Shown here one piece after another: positions 1 through 9,322 of a stretch of DNA of 64,000 nt. Source of the DNA: Planctomycetota bacterium (GTDB lineage Bacteria > Planctomycetota > UBA1135). The notes under the pieces are model-generated. The model made no database searches, was not told the origin of the DNA, and saw nothing but the letters and a program-made list of their open reading frames with translations. The stretch spans positions 1 through 64,000 of the forward strand of contig SHNF01000002.1 in the NCBI GenBank assembly GCA_004295085.1, read 5' to 3'. The translations under genes were made by a program, and so were the position numbers. The stretch's first letter is position 1. Each line of letters opens with the position of its first letter.

Positions 1-1026
1 GGAGCGCCGCGCGGGCTCCCAGTCCGCCAGCGGCAGCAGGCGGCCCTGCGCCACGGCGGCGCGCAGCGCCGGCGGCGGCCCCTGCAGCAGCAGCACGTCG
101 CCGCAGCGCAGGCGCAGGCCGCGCAGCTGGTAGCGGTGCGCGCCGCCCAGGCGGCGCAGCGCCAGGATCACGACGCCATCACGCGCGCATGCGTCCAGAT
201 CCGCTCCGCCCGCGCCCCGCCAGGCGGAATCCTGCGTGACCAGCGCCTCCATCGTGGCCTGGTCCAGGCGCTGCAGCGCCGCGCCCTGCGCGTCCGCGGA
301 AGGACCCAGCGCCACGCCGCCGCCGTGCAGCCACTCCTGGATGGCCTCCGGCGCGGCTTCCACCAGCAGCGCGTCGCCCGCGCGCAGCTCCGCGTGCGCC
401 GGCGGAGCAAGCTGCGCCTGCGCGCCGCGGCGCAGGCGCAGCAGGCGCGCCCCGGGAAAGGCGGCGTCCGCGCGCCGGCCCGCGAGCGCGCTGTCCGGCG
501 TCAGCACAAGCTCGGTCACGAAGCGGCCCGGAGTCTCGGGCTCGCGCACGAAGCCGAGCGGCCGCCGCCGGGGCAGCCGCCGCCCCGTCCAGGCGAACCA
601 GCCCGCGCACAGGAGCACGGCCGCGGCCGCGAGCGGCAGCAGCGCGAACAAGCGCAGGTGAGTGTCGAACGGATCGCGGGCAATGGCGTCGGCGCTCAGC
701 ACCGCGGCGCTGCCGAGCAGCGTGGCCGTGCTGGCGCAGGTGGCGGCGGCGAGCAGCGGCAGCATCCAGGCCGAGGGCGCGCTGCCGCCGCGTTGCGCCA
801 GGCGGTACAGGGCCGGGACCAGGGCGGGAACCGCCACGGCGGGGCCGCACAGCGCTCCCAGCCCGCAAGCGGCCAGCGCCAGGCCGCCGCGGCCCAGCCG
901 CTCGGCTTGTGCGGCCAGCAGCTCCGGGAAGCCGGACCAGGCCAGCGCCGCGCCGAACAGCAGCCACGCGGCCACCGTCAACAGCAGGGGATCGCCGAGG
1001 ACCGCCAGCAGCGCGGCCGCATCCAC
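1..1026 (-). CDS. SLC13/ArsB-type anion permease, 3' end missing
   Basis: Inner-membrane transporter of the SLC13/citrate-transporter type, cut by the window edge so only about 342 N-terminal residues are seen. The start is GTG, one codon after the stop of the enoyl-CoA hydratase and in the same frame, so the two are probably translationally coupled. Hydrophobic segments rich in Ala and Leu fill roughly residues 5-150. They are followed by soluble regions resembling TrkA-C (RCK C) regulatory domains, as in 'GDALLVEAAPEAIQEWL' and 'GDVLLLQG'. TrkA-C insertions between two transport halves are typical of this family. The substrate cannot be told from the sequence. Type confidence is moderate because the second transport half is outside the window. 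Confidence 0.7.
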   Translation of the reverse strand, partial: MDAAALLAVLGDPLLLTVAAWLLFGAALAWSGFPELLAAQAERLGRGGLALAACGLGALCGPAVAVPALVPALYRLAQRGGSAPSAWMLPLLAAATCASTATLLGSAAVLSADAIARDPFDTHLRLFALLPLAAAAVLLCAGWFAWTGRRLPRRRPLGFVREPETPGRFVTELVLTPDSALAGRRADAAFPGARLLRLRRGAQAQLAPPAHAELRAGDALLVEAAPEAIQEWLHGGGVALGPSADAQGAALQRLDQATMEALVTQDSAWRGAGGADLDACARDGVVILALRRLGGAHRYQLRGLRLRCGDVLLLQGPPPALRAAVAQGRLLPLADWEPARRS

Positions 1027-1029
1027 GGC

Positions 1030-1818
1030 TCAGCGGCCGCGGAACTCCGCCTTGCGCTTCTCCAGGAAGGCGCGCGTGCCCTCGCGCATGTCCTCCGTGG
1101 CGAAAGCCAGGCCGAAGGCGTCGGATTCCAGCTGCATGCCTTCCGTGGGGCCTGCATCCAGCCCGCGGCGCATGGCTTCGAGCGCCAGGCGCATGGCCAC
1201 CGGGCCGCGCGCGGCGATCTTCAGCGCCAGCGCGCGCGTGGCCTCCCACAGCTGGTCCGGCTCGACCACGCGGTTGACCACCCCGGCGCGCAGCGCGTCC
1301 TGCGCCGAGTACGGCTCGCCGCTGAGGATCCACTCCGCGGCCGCGCCCATGCCGGCGGCGCGCACCAGGCGCTGCGTGCCGCCGAAGCCGGGCAGCAGGC
1401 CCAGGCCCACCTCCGGCAGGCCCAGCTTCGCCTGGCTGGAGGCGATGCGCACGTGGCAGGCCAGCGCCAGCTCCAGTCCGCCGCCCAGCGCATAGCCGTT
1501 CACCATGGCGATGACGGGTTTGCCGCCGCGCTCGACGCGGTCGAGCACCGCCTGCCCGCGGCGGCTGAACTCGCGCGCCTCCATGGGGCTGAGGGCCGCC
1601 ATCTCGGCGATGTCGGCGCCGGCCACGAAGGCCTTCTCCCCGCCGCCGGTGATCACCACCACGCGCACGGCCTCGTTGCGCAGCATCCCGTCGAAGGCGC
1701 AGTCCAGCTCGCCCAGGGTCTCGCGGTTCAGCGCGTTGAGCACCTTGGGCCGGTCCAGCGTCAGCCGGCCGATGACGCCGTCCAGAACCTCCGCGCGCAG
1801 GTTCTGCGGGCCGTTCAC
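1030..1818 (-). CDS. Enoyl-CoA hydratase/isomerase family protein
   Basis: A 262-residue crotonase-fold protein expected to hydrate 2-enoyl-CoA in fatty-acid or amino-acid degradation. Visible signatures are 'FVAGADIAEMAAL' (the first oxyanion-hole region), 'NGYALGGGLELALAC' and 'LPEVGLGLLPGFGGTQRL', which are classic for true hydratases. The two catalytic Glu positions are plausible in 'GGGLELAL' and 'GLPEVGLG'. The GTG start overlaps the upstream cyclophilin stop as GTGA. The gene sits in one operon with a thiolase, which supports a beta-oxidation role. The exact acyl-CoA substrate is not known. Confidence 0.9.
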   Translation of the reverse strand: MNGPQNLRAEVLDGVIGRLTLDRPKVLNALNRETLGELDCAFDGMLRNEAVRVVVITGGGEKAFVAGADIAEMAALSPMEAREFSRRGQAVLDRVERGGKPVIAMVNGYALGGGLELALACHVRIASSQAKLGLPEVGLGLLPGFGGTQRLVRAAGMGAAAEWILSGEPYSAQDALRAGVVNRVVEPDQLWEATRALALKIAARGPVAMRLALEAMRRGLDAGPTEGMQLESDAFGLAFATEDMREGTRAFLEKRKAEFRGR

Positions 1819-2381
1819 GCCAGCACCACTTCCATCCTGCGGATGACGCAGGCCTGCTGCGGCCTGCTGTTCTCGCCGCCGCCTCCGGTCTGCACCGCCG
1901 CCACCGCGTCCAGGACCTCGGTCCCGGACTCCACCTGCCCGAACGCGGCGTACTTGCCGTCCAGGAACGGCGCGTCGCCGTGACAGATGAAGAACTGGCA
2001 GCTCGCGGAGTTCGGATCGTTCGAGCGCGCCATGGAGATGACGCCGCGGCGGTGGCTGTACTTCTTGTCCGCGCTGAACTCGCCCGCGATCTTGCCGTGC
2101 GGCCCGCTGCCGGTCCCGGTCCCCTGGGGACAACCTCCCTGGATCATGAAGCCGCTGATCACGCGGTGGAAGGTCTTGCCGTCGTAGAAGCCTTCGGCGG
2201 CGTAGCGCAGGAAATTGCGCACGGTGTTGGGCGCCGCCTCCGGCCAGAACTTCAGTGTCATCGTGCCGGCATCCTTGCCGCCGACGCTGACCTGCACGCG
2301 CACGCGCGCCTGGCCGAGCTGCTCGGCGTTGACGCGCTTGTCATCGGCGAACTCGGCGGGGCTGGGGGCGGCGGCACTCAC
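1815..2381 (-). CDS. Cyclophilin-type peptidyl-prolyl isomerase
   Basis: A 188-residue cyclophilin that catalyses cis-trans isomerisation of prolyl bonds. It shows 'FHRVISGFMIQGGCPQGTG' (with the active-site Arg), 'ISMARSNDPNSASCQFFI' and 'YAAFGQVESG', the standard cyclophilin core. There is no clear signal peptide when the GTG start overlapping the upstream stop (GTGA) is used, so it is probably cytoplasmic, unlike its lipoprotein neighbour. It is a paralogue of the gene just upstream and the pair looks like a tandem duplication with different targeting. Confidence 0.9.
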   Translation of the reverse strand: MSAAAPSPAEFADDKRVNAEQLGQARVRVQVSVGGKDAGTMTLKFWPEAAPNTVRNFLRYAAEGFYDGKTFHRVISGFMIQGGCPQGTGTGSGPHGKIAGEFSADKKYSHRRGVISMARSNDPNSASCQFFICHGDAPFLDGKYAAFGQVESGTEVLDAVAAVQTGGGGENSRPQQACVIRRMEVVLA

Positions 2382-3511
2382 TGCGGATCCTCCTGCGCCT
2401 GCGGCTCCGGCGCCGGTTTGGGCTGCGGCTGCGGAGCCGGCTGCTCCTTCGGCGCTTCTTCCTGCTGCCGCTTGGCCTTGCGCCGCTCCTCCTCCGCCTG
2501 CCAGGCCTTCTTGCGGTAGACGTCGGCGCGCGCGATCGTCACTTTCTTCGTGGGCTTGCTGACTTCTCTGCCGCTGCCATTGTCCACGACCGGCACCTTG
2601 CTGATCTGATCCAGCACCGGCTTGCCCCAGATGAGCTGGCCGAAGGAGGCGTAGCCGCCGTCCAGGTTCTTCGTGGACGGACTGGAGGCATTGCAGATGA
2701 AGAACTGGCATGAAGCCGAGTTGGGAGCCTGGCTGCGCGCCATCGAGATGACGCCGTACACGTGGCTGTACTTGGCGTCGGTGCTGAATTCGCCCTTGAT
2801 CCTGCCGTATTTCCCCTGCCCGGTGCCGTCGCCCTTGGGGTCACCGCCCTGGATCATGAAGCCGGGCATGATGCGGTGGAAGCCGAGCCCGTTGTAGAAG
2901 CCTTCCTGGCAGTGGCGCAGGAAGTTGCGCACCGTGACCGGCGCCTTCTCCGGCCAGAACTGGAACACCATGCTGCCGATGGACGTGCCGTCAACGGCCA
3001 CTTCCATCTCGACCACGAAGTTGTCCAGGTTGGCGTCCTTGACGGTCCCTTCGGGAGCGAAGTCGAGCGTCACCGGCTTGTACTCGAGCTCCACCTCCGG
3101 CGCCGCCGGCTCCTGCTGGGGAGGATCCTGCCTGCCGCCGGTGGCCTCCTGCAGCACCTCCTCGGCGCGGCCAGCAACCTGATCGGCCGCAGCCTGCGCC
3201 TCCTGCTGCGCCTTCTGCCCCTGGTTGCGCCGCTGCTTGCTGCCCGCGTCGCCGCCGGCGGACTCCTGGAGCGAGTCCAGCGCCTGCGCCGCCGCCTGCT
3301 CGAGGCCGCCCGCGCCCTGTGCCTGCTGGCGCCCCTGGCCCTGGGCGCCCGGCGCCAGGCCCGAGGCCAGGTTCTGGGCGCCGCCGGAGTCGGCCGCGGC
3401 CGCGGGAGCACGGCTCTCCTGCGTGGAGGACGGGGCCGGGTCGCCGCCGCCACAGGCGAGCGGCAGCGCGGCCAGGAGACTGGCAGGGAAGAGGGCGAGG
3501 AGCGAGTGCAT
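2378..3511 (-). CDS. Cyclophilin-type peptidyl-prolyl isomerase, predicted lipoprotein
   Basis: A 377-residue protein. The ATG chosen gives a lipoprotein signal 'MHSLLALFPASLLAALPLAC' with lipobox LPLAC. An Ala/Gln/Gly-rich linker of about 120 residues follows, then a cyclophilin domain ('FHRIMPGFMIQGGDPKG', 'ISMARSQAPNSASCQFFI', 'YASFGQLIWGKPVLDQI'), then a charged Lys/Glu and Pro/Gln-rich tail. The lipid anchor puts it in the periplasm or outer membrane, where it could assist folding of exported proteins. It begins 8 bases after the thiolase stop and ends in a GTGA overlap with a second cyclophilin. Confidence 0.88.
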   Translation of the reverse strand: MHSLLALFPASLLAALPLACGGGDPAPSSTQESRAPAAAADSGGAQNLASGLAPGAQGQGRQQAQGAGGLEQAAAQALDSLQESAGGDAGSKQRRNQGQKAQQEAQAAADQVAGRAEEVLQEATGGRQDPPQQEPAAPEVELEYKPVTLDFAPEGTVKDANLDNFVVEMEVAVDGTSIGSMVFQFWPEKAPVTVRNFLRHCQEGFYNGLGFHRIMPGFMIQGGDPKGDGTGQGKYGRIKGEFSTDAKYSHVYGVISMARSQAPNSASCQFFICNASSPSTKNLDGGYASFGQLIWGKPVLDQISKVPVVDNGSGREVSKPTKKVTIARADVYRKKAWQAEEERRKAKRQQEEAPKEQPAPQPQPKPAPEPQAQEDPQ

Positions 3512-3519
3512 GCGCTGGG

Positions 3520-4716
3520 TTACGATCCGACGCGTTCGAAGGCGGCGGACATTCCGAGCCCGCCGGAAACACACAGGGTAGCGAGGCCGCGGCGGGCCCC
3601 GCGGCGGCGCAGCTCGTGCAGCAGGGTCACGACGATGCGGGCGCCGGTGCAGCCGATGGGATGGCCCAGCGCGATGGCGCCGCCGTTGACGTTGAGGCGC
3701 GCGCGGTCCATGGGCAGGTCCTGCAGAACCGCCAGCACCTGGGCGGCGAAGGCCTCGTTCAGCTCGACCAGTTCGAAATCGTCCATCCGCCAGCGGTTGC
3801 GCTCCAGCAGGACCCTGGTGGCCGGCACCGGCCCCAGGCCCATGCGCCGGGGATCGGTCCCGCTCACCTGGCTGTCCACGAAGCGCGCCAGCGGCTGGAT
3901 CCCGCGCCGCTCCGCCTCCTGCTCCTCCATGAGCACCAGGGCGGCTCCCCCATCGGTGATCCCCGACGAATTGCCTGCGCCCACGGTTCCCTTCTTCGGA
4001 TCGAAGACCGGCGGCAGCTTCCCGAGGCTCTCGAGCGTCGTGTCCGGCCGCGGGTGCTCGTCCGCGGCCATCGTTTCGGGTCCTTTGCGTCCCTCAACCG
4101 TCACGGGAACGATCTCGTCGGCGAAACGCCCGGCGGCGATGGCGGCGGCGGCCTTCTTCTGACTGTCCAGCGCGAACGCGTCCTGCTCCTGGCGCGAGAT
4201 GCGCCGCTCCTGCGCCAGCAGCTCGGCGGTCTCGCCCATGATCATCCCGCTGACGCCGCAGGTGAAGCCGTCGCGGTACATGGCGTCCACGACCTCGGCG
4301 TTGCCGAGCCGGTAGCCGTTGCGCATCCGGTCCATGAGGAAGGGCACGCGGGACATGGACTCCATCCCGCCGGCGACCACGACCTTGGCCCGGCCGAGCC
4401 GGATCTCGTCGGCGGCGAGTTGGATAGCCTTCAGGCCCGAGGAGCAGGCCTGGTTGATCGTGACCGCCGTCACGCTCTCCGGGATCCCGGCCCGGATCAG
4501 CACTTGGCGCGCCGGGTTGGGGCCCGTTCCGGCCTGGCGCGCGTGGCCGAAGAACACGCCTTCGACGTCTCCCGGCGCCACCCCGGCACGCTGCAAGGCG
4601 CCCTGGACCGCCACCGCGCCGAGTGCCGGCGCCGGCAGGCTGCTCAGCCCGCCCAGGAAGCGGCCGATGGGTGTGCGCACGGCGCTGGTGACGACGACGG
4701 AAGGCAGGCCGGACAT
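3520..4716 (-). CDS. Acetyl-CoA acetyltransferase (thiolase)
   Basis: A 398-residue thiolase that condenses or cleaves acyl-CoA. The nucleophilic Cys is at about residue 91 in 'INQACSSGLKAIQLA'. The C-terminal 'NEAFAAQ', 'NVNGGAIALGHPIGCTGAR' and 'CVSGGLGMSAAFE' provide the catalytic His and second Cys. Its length matches the degradative and biosynthetic thiolase II group. I use the ATG at 4716; a TTG five codons upstream is possible. As first gene of the cluster with enoyl-CoA hydratase downstream, it probably serves fatty-acid or ketogenic amino-acid degradation. Confidence 0.93.
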   Translation of the reverse strand: MSGLPSVVVTSAVRTPIGRFLGGLSSLPAPALGAVAVQGALQRAGVAPGDVEGVFFGHARQAGTGPNPARQVLIRAGIPESVTAVTINQACSSGLKAIQLAADEIRLGRAKVVVAGGMESMSRVPFLMDRMRNGYRLGNAEVVDAMYRDGFTCGVSGMIMGETAELLAQERRISRQEQDAFALDSQKKAAAAIAAGRFADEIVPVTVEGRKGPETMAADEHPRPDTTLESLGKLPPVFDPKKGTVGAGNSSGITDGGAALVLMEEQEAERRGIQPLARFVDSQVSGTDPRRMGLGPVPATRVLLERNRWRMDDFELVELNEAFAAQVLAVLQDLPMDRARLNVNGGAIALGHPIGCTGARIVVTLLHELRRRGARRGLATLCVSGGLGMSAAFERVGS

Positions 4717-4864
4717 CGGGCGGGGCGGCAAATGAGCGAGAAAGGATAGCGAGACCCGGCGGGAGCCACGCGTCGCAGGCCAGGAGAGCGCCTCAGGCCG
4801 GGTCGGCCTGCAGCTTGCAGCGAGTGTCGAGTGTGCAGTCGCCCCAAGGCTTGTGCTGAGTTCC

Positions 4865-5788
4865 TCAACCTCTCAGGCTCGAGATCTTGGCCACCTTGCG
4901 CTCGAGGATCTGTTCCTCCGGGTCGAAGCCGCGCAGCTTGACCCGCTGCGCCGCGTCCGCGGGCAGCGCTTCCGCCGGCGCCAGCCCCACCAGCTCGCTC
5001 TCCACGATCGCAACGCCGCGCTCGGCCGCCAGCTTCTCGATCTCCTGGTACACCCGCAGCGGCGACGTCGCCCGGTAGTTGCACACGTTCATGGACACCT
5101 GGCTGAGCGGCGGGTCGCGGTCCTCCAGCAGGAAGCCCATGGCCTTGATGCCGGACAGCCCGCCGTCCTTCTCGCGCACCCTGCGGGCGATGTCCTTGGC
5201 CACCTGTACGTCCGCGGTGCCCAGGTTGACGTTGAAGGCGATCAGGAAGAAGCGCGCGCCCACGGCCACCGCCCCCGCCGTCGGGTGGATGGCGTCGCGG
5301 GGCCCGGCGTCCGGCGTGCGCTCCGGGTCCTTGCCGATGAGCTCGCGCAGGCCCTCGAACTGCCCCTTGCGCACGTCGGCCAGATTGCGGCGCGACGGAC
5401 GCGTGGCCGCGCTCTCGTAATAGAAAACCGGGATCTTCAGCTCGCGCCCGATCCTGCTACCGCACTGGCGCGCCAGCTCCACGCAGTGCTCCATGGGCGT
5501 GTCGCCGAGCGGCACGAAGGGGATCACGTCGGTCGCGCCCATGCGCGGATGTTCGCCCTGGTGCTGATTGAGGTCGATGAGCTCCGCCGCCTTCCCGCAC
5601 AGCGCCACCGCCGCGGCCACGCAGTCCTGCCCTTCCCCGACGAAGGTGATGACGCTGCGGTTGTGATCGGCGTCGGAGCTGACGTCCACCAGAGCCACCG
5701 GCGCCGCGGCGCGCGCGGCCGCGACCACGGCGTCAATGACGTCCTTGCGCCGCCCTTCGGAGATGTTCGGAACGCACTCGACGCGCAT
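4865..5788 (-). CDS. Glutamate formimidoyltransferase
   Basis: A 307-residue stand-alone formiminotransferase domain, without the cyclodeaminase half of the mammalian bifunctional enzyme. It transfers the formimino group of N-formiminoglutamate to tetrahydrofolate, a late step of histidine degradation. It begins 'MRVECVPNISEGRR', the conserved N-terminus, and contains 'ALVDVSSDADHNRSV', 'LNQHQGEHPRMGATDVIPF' and 'VSMNVCNYRATS'. It lies 88 bases downstream of hutI in the same direction, so the two are probably co-transcribed. The 133 bases between this gene and the thiolase contain no convincing element. Confidence 0.93.
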   Translation of the reverse strand: MRVECVPNISEGRRKDVIDAVVAAARAAAPVALVDVSSDADHNRSVITFVGEGQDCVAAAVALCGKAAELIDLNQHQGEHPRMGATDVIPFVPLGDTPMEHCVELARQCGSRIGRELKIPVFYYESAATRPSRRNLADVRKGQFEGLRELIGKDPERTPDAGPRDAIHPTAGAVAVGARFFLIAFNVNLGTADVQVAKDIARRVREKDGGLSGIKAMGFLLEDRDPPLSQVSMNVCNYRATSPLRVYQEIEKLAAERGVAIVESELVGLAPAEALPADAAQRVKLRGFDPEEQILERKVAKISSLRG

Positions 5789-5876
5789 GAGAGCAGGATT
5801 GTAGGCACGGCAGAACCGGCAGCGCGGTGCGCGGTCGCGACGCTTGGGGGCGTGCCTTGGGGAAAGCGCGCAGGGA

Positions 5877-7145
5877 CTAGAAGAGGATCTTGCCCATGGC
5901 GATCAGGTGCTTCACCGGGTTCTCGCCGAAGGCGTAGCCGAGGTGTTCGATGCTGGGAAGATCGAGAACGACGAGGTCGGCATCGTAGCCGGGTGCGATG
6001 CGGCCCTTGCGGTCCGCCACGCCCAGGCTGGCGGCGGCATTCGAGGTGGCGCCGGCGAGCGCTTCGAGCGCGCTGAGGCGCAGGCGGATGCGCGCGAAGT
6101 GGATGGCCTCCGGAATGGAGGGGGTGTAGCTGGTCCCCGGATTGAAGTCCGTGGCGACAAAGTACGGGACTCCGGCCTGGATGAGCTGGCGCGCCGGAGC
6201 GTCCGTAGCCTGGCGCAGGAAGTGCGGCGCGCACGGGAGCAGGCCGGCGAAGGTCTTGCGCGAGGCCGCGAGAGCCTCGATTCCGGCCGGGTCCAGAGCC
6301 TCCAGGTGGTCGGCGCACTCGGCGCCGAGCTCGGCCGCGAGCCTGGCTCCGCCCAGGTTCTCGAACTGTTCGGCGTGCACGCGCAGCGCGAAGCCGAGCT
6401 CGCGGGCCCGCTCCAGGTAGAGCCGGGCGCGGCGCAGGTCGAAGGCGTGGCCCTCGATGTAGACGTCGGCGGCGCGCGCCAGCCCGGCTTCCCGGACGGC
6501 GGGGAGCGTCTCCGCGCACAACAGGTCGAGGTAGCGGTCGGGATGGCCCTCGTGCTCCTCCGGCAGCGCGTGGGCGCCGAGGAAGGTCGGAAAGACCTGC
6601 ATGCCGGTGCGGGCGGCGGCCGCGGCGATGGCGCGCAGCGACTTCAGCTCGCCGGCGGTGCTGAGGCCGTAGCCCGACTTCGCCTCGCAGGCGGCGGTGC
6701 CGTGCGCCTGCATGCGCCGGAAGTGGCCCGCCACGGCTTCGGTGAGCTGCTCCTCGGAGGCCTGGCGCAGGGCGCGGACGCTGGAGAGGATCCCGCCGCC
6801 GCGCGCGGCGATCTCGAGATAGCTGCGGCCCTCGCTGCGCCACTCGAACTCGTCGGCCCGGTCGCCGGCGAAGGCCGGGTGGGTGTGCGCGTCCAAGAAT
6901 GCGGGCGCGACGATGCCGCCGCCGGCATCCAGGGTCTGGCGCGGCCGGTAGCGAGCCCGCAACTCGGATTCCGTTCCGAGCGCGAGGACCTTGCCGCCGC
7001 CCAGGGCCGCTGCCTCGTTCCCCTGTACCGAGGGCCGGAGGAGCCGCTCCGGGACCGTTGCGCGGGCCGCTCCAGAGTCCAGAGTGTGGACGGAGGAGGC
7101 GCCGTAAACAATTATATCGCAATCATTTATGGCATTATCGGGCAT
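5877..7145 (-). CDS. hutI: Imidazolonepropionase
   Basis: A 422-residue amidohydrolase that opens 4-imidazolone-5-propionate to N-formiminoglutamate in the histidine degradation pathway. The metal-binding motif 'FLDAHTHPAFAGDRADEF' is clear. The later 'YFVATDFNPGTSYTPSI' and 'GRIAPGYDADLVVLD' are typical of HutI. The first 15 codons are distinctly AT-rich compared with the rest. The product of this enzyme is the substrate handled by the next gene downstream. It is transcribed away from the plus-strand housekeeping operon across a 93-base intergenic region. Confidence 0.95.
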   Translation of the reverse strand: MPDNAINDCDIIVYGASSVHTLDSGAARATVPERLLRPSVQGNEAAALGGGKVLALGTESELRARYRPRQTLDAGGGIVAPAFLDAHTHPAFAGDRADEFEWRSEGRSYLEIAARGGGILSSVRALRQASEEQLTEAVAGHFRRMQAHGTAACEAKSGYGLSTAGELKSLRAIAAAAARTGMQVFPTFLGAHALPEEHEGHPDRYLDLLCAETLPAVREAGLARAADVYIEGHAFDLRRARLYLERARELGFALRVHAEQFENLGGARLAAELGAECADHLEALDPAGIEALAASRKTFAGLLPCAPHFLRQATDAPARQLIQAGVPYFVATDFNPGTSYTPSIPEAIHFARIRLRLSALEALAGATSNAAASLGVADRKGRIAPGYDADLVVLDLPSIEHLGYAFGENPVKHLIAMGKILF

Positions 7146-7238
7146 GCGGATCGGGGTTTCGGGGGCCGGATGGCCTCCGGAAACTTATAGAATGGCGGAG
7201 CTTCGGCCGCCGCAGACTGAGCCGGCGGCCGCTGGCCA

Positions 7239-8567
7239 TTGAGCGACCCATCTCTACGGTTCCTGACGGAAAACGCGGTTCCGGCGACGCCGGTCACCAC
7301 CTGGGGCGCTGAGTTTCTCGTCCCGGCCGTGCTCTTGGTCTTGCTGGGCGCGCTCCTGGGAGGACTTCGCACGCTTCTGGCCTCGCCCCTGCGCGGCTCC
7401 TTGCTGCTGTCCCTGCCGGAGGAGCGGCGCAAGCGCTGGGAGGAGCGCCTGGAGAGGTCGGAGCAGCTGGTGGCCGCCGCCGGCATGCTGCGCGCCTTGT
7501 GCGTGTTCGGTGCGGCGCTGCTGGTGTTCGTGGACACCGAGCCCTTGTCCTGGCCGTGGCGCCTGGCCCTGTGGTTCGGGGCCGCCCTGCTGGTAGCCAT
7601 GCTGCATGAAGCCATCCCGGCCCTGGTGGCCAGCGGCCGGGGCGTCGGCGTGGTGCTGCTGACCTTGCCGCTGGTGCGGCTGCTGTCCCTGCCGCTGCGG
7701 CCCTTGACCAGCCTGCTGCGCGGCATCCAGCGCAAGCTGGGCGCGCACCCGGCGGGCCAGCGCGTCGCCGCGATCGCCGCCGAGATGATGGAAGCCGCCA
7801 GCGCCTCGGGCCGGCTGACGGAGCTGGGCGAGCGCGAGCGGCTGATGATCGAGCACATCCTGGAGCTGCCCGAGACCTTCGCGTCGCAGGTCATGACGCC
7901 ACGCACGGAGCTGACGGCGATCCCGGCACAGACCACTCTCATCGAGGCGCTGCGCACGGCCCGCAAGGAGGGGCACTCGCGCATCCTGGTGATCGAGAAG
8001 GACCTGGACCACGTCGTCGGCTTGTTCTACGTCAAGGACGTGCTGCTGGCGCTGGATGAGCAGCTGGACCTCAAGCGCGAGGTGGTGCGCGAACACATGC
8101 GCGAGCCGTACTTCGTGCCGGAGACCACGCGCGTGCCGGCGCTGCTGGAAGAGATGCGCAAGCGCCGCACGCATCTGGCCGTGGTCGTGGACGAATACGG
8201 CGGCACCGCCGGCGTGGTGACGATCGAGGACATCCTGGAAGAGATCGTGGGCGAGATCTGGGACGAGTTCGAGGGCGTGGCGGCCTCCGGACCGGTGCAG
8301 CGCGTCGGCCCGGACGAGGCGGTGGTGGAGGGCCGCATCTTCATCGCCGACCTGAACGAGGCCTTCGGCGCCGCCCTGCCCGAAACCGAGGACTTCGACA
8401 CCGTGGCCGGGCTCATGTTCGACCGCTTCGGCCGCATCCCGGCCAAGGGCGAACGCCTGGAGCAGGACGGCCTGGTGCTGGAGGTGCTGGACGCCGACGA
8501 CCGCCGCATCCGCAAGGTACGCGTGCGCCGGCTGGAGCCGGCGCCGGCCGAGAGCGACGCCGCGTGA
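7239..8567 (+). CDS. CNNM/CorC-type CBS-domain membrane protein
   Basis: A 442-residue protein with three or four hydrophobic segments in residues 25-165, a CBS pair (about 215-340, with 'VMTPRTELTAIPA' and 'VVDEYGGTAGVVTIEDILEEIVGEIWDE') and a C-terminal CorC_HlyC domain. Proteins of this family are linked to Mg2+/Co2+ transport and were formerly called hemolysin C. The start is a TTG after a weak upstream region, so a later start cannot be excluded. It is the first gene of a long operon and its stop overlaps recO as GTGA. Confidence 0.85.
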   Translation: MSDPSLRFLTENAVPATPVTTWGAEFLVPAVLLVLLGALLGGLRTLLASPLRGSLLLSLPEERRKRWEERLERSEQLVAAAGMLRALCVFGAALLVFVDTEPLSWPWRLALWFGAALLVAMLHEAIPALVASGRGVGVVLLTLPLVRLLSLPLRPLTSLLRGIQRKLGAHPAGQRVAAIAAEMMEAASASGRLTELGERERLMIEHILELPETFASQVMTPRTELTAIPAQTTLIEALRTARKEGHSRILVIEKDLDHVVGLFYVKDVLLALDEQLDLKREVVREHMREPYFVPETTRVPALLEEMRKRRTHLAVVVDEYGGTAGVVTIEDILEEIVGEIWDEFEGVAASGPVQRVGPDEAVVEGRIFIADLNEAFGAALPETEDFDTVAGLMFDRFGRIPAKGERLEQDGLVLEVLDADDRRIRKVRVRRLEPAPAESDAA

Positions 8568-9322
8568 GCCGGCAACGGACGCCGGCCGTGGTGCTGCGCC
8601 GCTGGCCTTACTCCGAGAGCTCGCTGGCGGTCCACTTGCTCACCCCCGGCCAGGGCGTGGTGTCGGTGCTGGCCAAGGGCGTGCACCGGCCCACCAGCGG
8701 CAGCTGGGGGGTGCTGGACACCTGGGCGCTCGTGGAGGCGGAGTACGGCGGCCATGAGAGCCGCGAGATGCTGACGCTCTACGGCGCGCGCCTGCTGGAC
8801 CGCTGCTCCGGCCTGGCGCGTGACCCCGAGCATCTCATCGCCGCCGGACTGGTGGCGGAGCTGGCCGAGCTGGCGGCGCCGCCCGGGATGTCCGCGGACG
8901 CCGCCTTCGACTATCTGATGCGCCGCCTCCGCCAGCTCGACGCTGGAGTGGACGTGCCCGGGTTCCTGTGCGCCGCGCTGCTCGAGGGCCTCGATCTGCT
9001 GGGCCTCGGCCCGCTGCTGGACGCCGGGCCCGGCGTCCGGGCCTCCTGGCAGTGGTTCAGTCCTGCCGCCGGCGGGGTCCTGCCCGCGGGCGCGCCGCGC
9101 CCTGCCGAGCACGCGCGGCGCGTGTCCACGGACGCGCTGGAATGGCTGGCGCGCCTGCGCGCCGCGGGGCCGGCGCCCGGCGTCGTGGCGGAGCGCGCGC
9201 CGGCCCGGGTCGCCGACGCGCTTACAATCCTCGGAGAGTTCGCGGCCTACCACCTGGAACGGCCGCCCCGGGCCTGGAGCTTGCTGCGCGCCCGCGGGCG
9301 ACGCCTCGCGAGGCTCCGGTGA
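8564..9322 (+). CDS. recO: DNA repair protein RecO
   Basis: A 252-residue RecO, which helps RecR load RecA on SSB-coated single-stranded DNA in recombinational repair. The N-terminal OB-fold start 'TPAVVLRRWPYSESSLAVHLLT' and 'GVVSVLAKGVHRP' are characteristic. The zinc-binding Cys cluster found in many RecO proteins is absent here, as in several lineages. The GTG start overlaps the upstream stop, and its stop overlaps the next GTG start, so both flanks are GTGA couplings. Confidence 0.85.
   Translation: MSRQRTPAVVLRRWPYSESSLAVHLLTPGQGVVSVLAKGVHRPTSGSWGVLDTWALVEAEYGGHESREMLTLYGARLLDRCSGLARDPEHLIAAGLVAELAELAAPPGMSADAAFDYLMRRLRQLDAGVDVPGFLCAALLEGLDLLGLGPLLDAGPGVRASWQWFSPAAGGVLPAGAPRPAEHARRVSTDALEWLARLRAAGPAPGVVAERAPARVADALTILGEFAAYHLERPPRAWSLLRARGRRLARLR

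Noticed and set aside
136..1983. 615-residue plus-strand open frame
   Set aside because: It is the antisense shadow of the permease, hydratase and cyclophilin genes; composition is Arg/Gln/Ala-rich without any domain.
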